Shown one piece after another: positions 60,614 to 64,000 of a stretch of DNA of 64,000 nucleotides. This stretch comes from Melampsora larici-populina 98AG31 (lineage: Eukaryota; Basidiomycota; Pucciniomycetes; Pucciniales; Melampsoraceae): positions 977,067 to 1,041,066 of the forward strand of contig NW_006768793.1 in assembly GCF_000204055.1 (NCBI RefSeq), in the 5' to 3' direction. A program made the translations under genes and the position numbers. A model generated the notes under the pieces. That model saw only the letters and a list, made by a program, of their open reading frames with translations. It ran no database searches and was not told the DNA's origin. Positions within the stretch are counted from its first letter, which is position 1, and every line of letters starts with the position of its first letter.

Positions 60614-62540
60614 CAATCCCTGACGCGCAGCGCACTCCACTGCGCAAAAAATGTGCTGCGAGGTGCCTCATCGCAGCGGGGTTGTCTGAAAACCCCACTG
60701 CACCATTTGGCACCGCCGGGGCTTGGTGGTTTTCAAACCACTGCGCAAATTCACACCGCAGCCCAGCACAGTGTGCGCAGTGTGCGCGACACTGCGCGGC
60801 CCCGAGCAGATACCCTGCCTCTACTTCTACCAAAGCAAGGATACCACCCCTTGCATCCAAATCTAGCCAATATGACACAACCACTACGATCGGCTGCCGT
60901 CAATCCTCCTATTCGACTCGACCCATCCTCGATCATCGCCATGGCCTTCCGATCAGGAACTTACAATCATCTGAGGCCATCCAGTCGGTCAAACAATGGT
61001 GCCATAATGCTTCAAGTTCACAATTATTTTTGCAATCCCAGTTTCCACCTACCTTCTCTTTTTTCATTTGACCTATCTGAATCTTACAACAATTATTATT
61101 CACACTATTACTACATCATCTTATTGCTATTCACATCAAATTCTCATAAGCCATCTTACAACAATTCTCACTACTACTGTATCTTATTACTATTCAAACC
61201 ATTCAAATCTCATAGCTTCTTTTCTCTATATTTATACAAAATGAAGAGAAACATCACCAAATCAAGCTCATCCACCTCCAAGTCTAAAGCTCTGAAAACT
61301 TCTCAATCCACATCAACTACCAAGTCTTCCTCCACCTCCCAAAACGCTAGTACTAAGGGAAACTCAAAGAAGGTTATCGCAATCGATTTTGAACAAGGAG
61401 ACGATCAAGAAAAAGATCCCAACTTTGTTACTGAAGACAAAGATGAAGATGGGGATGATCATCGGGAGGTTGAGATTGAAGAAAACTCTTTTGAAACCAC
61501 TGTCAATCCTGCCAATGGGAAGCGCGCTTGAAAAGTCCCAGTCAAATCTTTGGCTGAAAAGAAACCCATTGGAGCTAAGCGTAAGAAACAGGTAAAATCA
61601 CCTCTGTACATCGCTATGTTTCTATTCCTTTCTGATATCTTGTTTCTCTCTCTCTCCCAAGTTGAAGAACTACAAATTACCCAAAAACTTCAACCCGGAT
61701 CAAGACTCGGATATCGAAGAAATACCGGCTCCTACTGAGAAGCCCATAGTTGTCTATGACAACGCGAAGTTATACTACTCTCCTGCACATTATGGGAAAG
61801 ATGCATATGGGGATCTGAAAGATCCGGTAAGTCATTTCCTTATTTTCTATTCAATCCACTTCAGTTTATACCATTATAGTGACTTTTCATCAATATCTGA
61901 CTTTTAGATACCTGGCAAAAAGCCCTGGTATCACACGTGCTTATGGTGCGACGGAGAGCATAAGGTCAATGCTAGGAGTAAATTCAACTTGAAGGGACAC
62001 TGTGACGCGACGTTGGTCGGAAACCTTGCGACGGGCGAGATGAAGCGATTGCAGCCGGTGCAAATCTTCCTCCTACTTACCAGGAAGAAGAAGCTGAAAG
62101 ATTGGCTGCTGAAGATGCAAAGAAGTATCATCATGAGAAGGCAACACTCGACAAATTTTTAAACTTACCAAAATTTTCGATGGCATTATTAAACATGATA
62201 CTTTTCCTTTGGCTCTTACACAATTGTATCCCTTGGCTTTGTATGGAAGACCCATATCTTCAAGCGGCTTTTTTATTATGCAATCCAAATGCCACACTTT
62301 GGTCTGCATTGTGGTCGGCTCGTCGTGCTATGGAGTACTTCGAGGAATTTTGTGGCAAGTTGGTTCGCACTTTACAGGTCAATCTATTTTACATGTTCTA
62401 ATTTCTATTGATACCATCTCTTGCTAACCGTTGTCTTTGTACAATAGAAACTCGACTCCAAAGTTTGTATTATACATGATGTATGGACCACAAAAGGTGG
62501 CAAACAGGCATTTATTGGGGTTGCGGTGTGGAAATAAAAT
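60614..62540 (+). mobile_element. Truncated hAT element related to hAT-1
   Basis: The left end near 60614 (CAATCCCTGACGCGCAGCGC) resembles the hAT-1 TIR and is followed by the same kind of GC-rich, GCGCAGCGC-type subterminal repeats (60620-60810). The coding part follows hAT-1 in order, then stops abruptly after the IHDVWTTKG motif at about 62538. No right TIR or 3' transposase half is present in the window. Confidence 0.7.
61242..62540 (+). pseudogene. hAT transposase fragment (N-terminal half), broken
   Basis: Start MKRNITKSSSSTSKS at 61242. An in-frame TGA at about 61529 is followed by continued coding (VKSLAEKKPIGAKRKKQ), then an intron at about 61592-61661. The next exon (KNFNPDQDSDIEEIPAPTEK) ends at 61826. 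After another intron, the BED-like finger reads HTCLWCDGEHK...FNLKGHC (61930-62004), then LPPTYQEEEAERLAAEDAKK and LPKFSMALLNMILF. The last exon gives VCIIHDVWTTKGGKQAFIGV before a stop at the truncation point. Compare hAT-1: LPPSYHEKQE, LLNMILVMW, FLIHDVWTTKG. The frame between the finger and LPPTY also needs a shift, so the copy is dead. Confidence 0.75.
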
Positions 62541-63475
62541 TTACTCGAGTCTTTTTGAAGACCTTTATATAGAACTTTTTAACATTATTTATTTTTTAGT
62601 CTCTAAGGGGGCACTCTCAAACTCAGCTAAAAGGTGGCAAAAGTCGCATTTTTTTGGTTTTTTTCATTTTTCATTACTCCAAGCCAGTCCAGAAGGGACA
62701 AGGCCCTAGCTACAAGAAGGACTGACTTAATCAAACTAAAACTAAACAAACTAAAAGAAAAAAGAAGAAACTAGGGTGGGCTGAACCCTTATGGCCAACA
62801 ACAATCGATTGGGCAGTTTAAAACTAAAATAGGCTAAATCAAAACGAACGAGAGAGGTAGTCAGCGTGGTGAAAGGCTACAAAGAAGAAACAAAGAAAGA
62901 AAAAGAAACAAAGAAGAAGAAAAACCTACCAGATTGGGCGAGACCGATCGATCGATCGATCTCGATGGAGATGAGATGACCGAGTCAAGAGGGTGTGGAG
63001 GATGAAGTAAACGGTAGTGGCGAGGCAGTGGTGATGGTGGAAAGGGATTGGAAGTTCCCTGCATTGGTCCACGTCGTTCCGCATCGGAACGATCTAAAAC
63101 CAAATAAATAAACAAAGAAAGAAAAAAAGAAAGTAAACAACAATTCAATTTGAAACCCGAAGAGGTTAGAAGTTAGAAATGATAAAGACAAAAGAGAAAC
63201 TCACGATAGGTTTGTTAGGTTTGATAGAGAGCGAGGAGGTGGATTAAAAGGAGGACCGGAATCGAGTGGGTGTGAGAGGGGGGAGTTATCGTATCGGATC
63301 ATCTCATATAGAAGTATCGTATCGAAGTTGTGTGCGAGTGTGTTGTGATAGATCTTTTTGCGTTTTTTCGTTATCGAGTTAGAGCTTCTAGATTAGTAAG
63401 AAGAAGAGAAAAGTCTTTAGATAAAAGACTTACCTTTTGTTTAGGCCGTTGCTATTTGCAGCCCACAAGAAAACC
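62541..63475. other. No supported gene
   Basis: Purine-rich low-complexity sequence at 62690-63180 (runs of AAAGAAAC, GAAGAAG) and GT-rich sequence to 63400. Nothing recognizable. Confidence 0.45.
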
Positions 63476-63753
63476 ATGTAGGCGCTGGCCAAATTACGCC
63501 TACATGGGTGTTTCCCACGAAGAAGCGCCTACATTTATGATGTAGGCGCTGGAAACCATCCAAAATGACGCCTACATGTCAAAAAACCCATGTAGGCGTC
63601 ATTTGGTTACACCTACATTCAAAATTTCAGAATGTAGGCGTAATTTTCAAGCACCTACATATCTAATTTGAAATGTAGGCGCTATTTTTGAGCACCTACA
63701 TTCAATTTTCAGCTCAAATAAGCGCCTACATGCAGTCCTGCATATGTAGGCGC
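63476..63753. repeat. Cluster of 13 ATGTAGGCGC-type motifs in alternating orientation
   Basis: ATGTAGGCG(C/T) on the plus strand at about 63476, 63540, 63590, 63632, 63673 and 63744. The reverse complement (GCGCCTACAT, or the one-base variant CACCTACAT) is at about 63497, 63524, 63569, 63610, 63652, 63692 and 63722. Orientation alternates almost strictly, with 20-50 bp spacing. Confidence 0.85.
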
Positions 63754-63789
63754 TACAAATCCGGCAACTACAACTCCAGACTGGTCTGA

Positions 63790-63975
63790 CGGCTAATGAA
63801 GAAGAAGTTTCAAGTTAAAATGAGAGTATTGGAAGACGGAAAAAGCAGTTTGGACTCAAAATGAGTGTATTGGAAGACGGATAAAGCAGTTTGGAGTTGA
63901 AATCAGTGTATCGGAAGACGGAAAAGTAACTCCGGAGTCAAAATGAGTGTATCAGAAGACGGAAAAAGTAGTAGA
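63790..63975. repeat. 41-bp tandem repeat, about four copies
   Basis: GGAAGACGGA-type words at 63831, 63872, 63913 and 63954 are spaced exactly 41 bp, each preceded by an AAATGAGTGTAT-like word and followed by AAAGCAGTTTGGA-like words. Copies differ by a few bases. Confidence 0.9.
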
Positions 63976-64000
63976 TTATTTCAACTCTGAACTGCTATTA

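Noticed and set aside
62861..63148. 95-codon hydrophobic minus-strand frame
   Set aside because: It is the shadow of a purine-rich AAAGAAA low-complexity tract.

Overview
The window looks like nuclear DNA of a filamentous basidiomycete, most likely a rust fungus (Pucciniales). Support: compact genes on both strands broken by many short introns of about 50-110 bp with GTNNGN...AG ends, AT-rich spacers, fungal housekeeping proteins (Bet3, Utp18, a Mss116-type helicase, Pms1, an ETFRF1-type LYR protein, a Gis2-type CCHC protein), secreted proteins of unknown function, and a heavy load of DNA transposons. The rust assignment is an inference from gene style and repeat load; no marker gene proves it. 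Exon models were built by hand from splice sites and reading-frame continuity.

Layout. 1-4,726: a 4.2-kb hAT element with terminal inverted repeats (TIRs) and a target-site duplication (TSD), carrying a decayed multi-exon transposase. 6,204-8,349: a 12-exon gene for a signal-bearing, probably membrane-associated protein. 9,003-10,330: small TIR element and dispersed repeats. 11,185-15,161: bestrophin-like channel and TRAPP subunit Bet3. 15,746-18,631: an intact-looking pogo/Tigger element. 19,620-23,294: CCHC zinc-knuckle protein and SET-domain protein. 23,513-27,643: three TIR elements, two nested and one adjacent, each with an exact 8-bp TSD, including an intact hAT. 29,265-31,138: 7-exon candidate secreted protein. 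32,096-36,016: Mtf2-like protein and Utp18. 39,073-43,637: secreted-looking alpha/beta hydrolase and a mitochondrial DEAD-box helicase. 45,297-48,552: divergent pair of secreted, Asp-tract paralogues with identical intron positions. 49,732-54,302: PMS1 mismatch-repair gene (frameshifted) divergently paired with an ETFRF1-like LYR gene. 56,371-57,393: solo LTR. 59,347-59,832: tandem unit whose second copy lacks two introns exactly. 60,614-62,540: truncated relative of the first hAT. 63,476-63,975: cluster of alternating 10-bp motifs and a 41-bp tandem repeat.

The housekeeping genes serve unrelated processes (vesicle tethering, ribosome biogenesis, mitochondrial RNA, DNA repair, electron-transfer flavoprotein). 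No operon-like cooperation is expected. What ties the window together is repeat dynamics: at least six TIR elements, four with perfect TSDs of 7-8 bp and one flanked by TA, plus one solo LTR.
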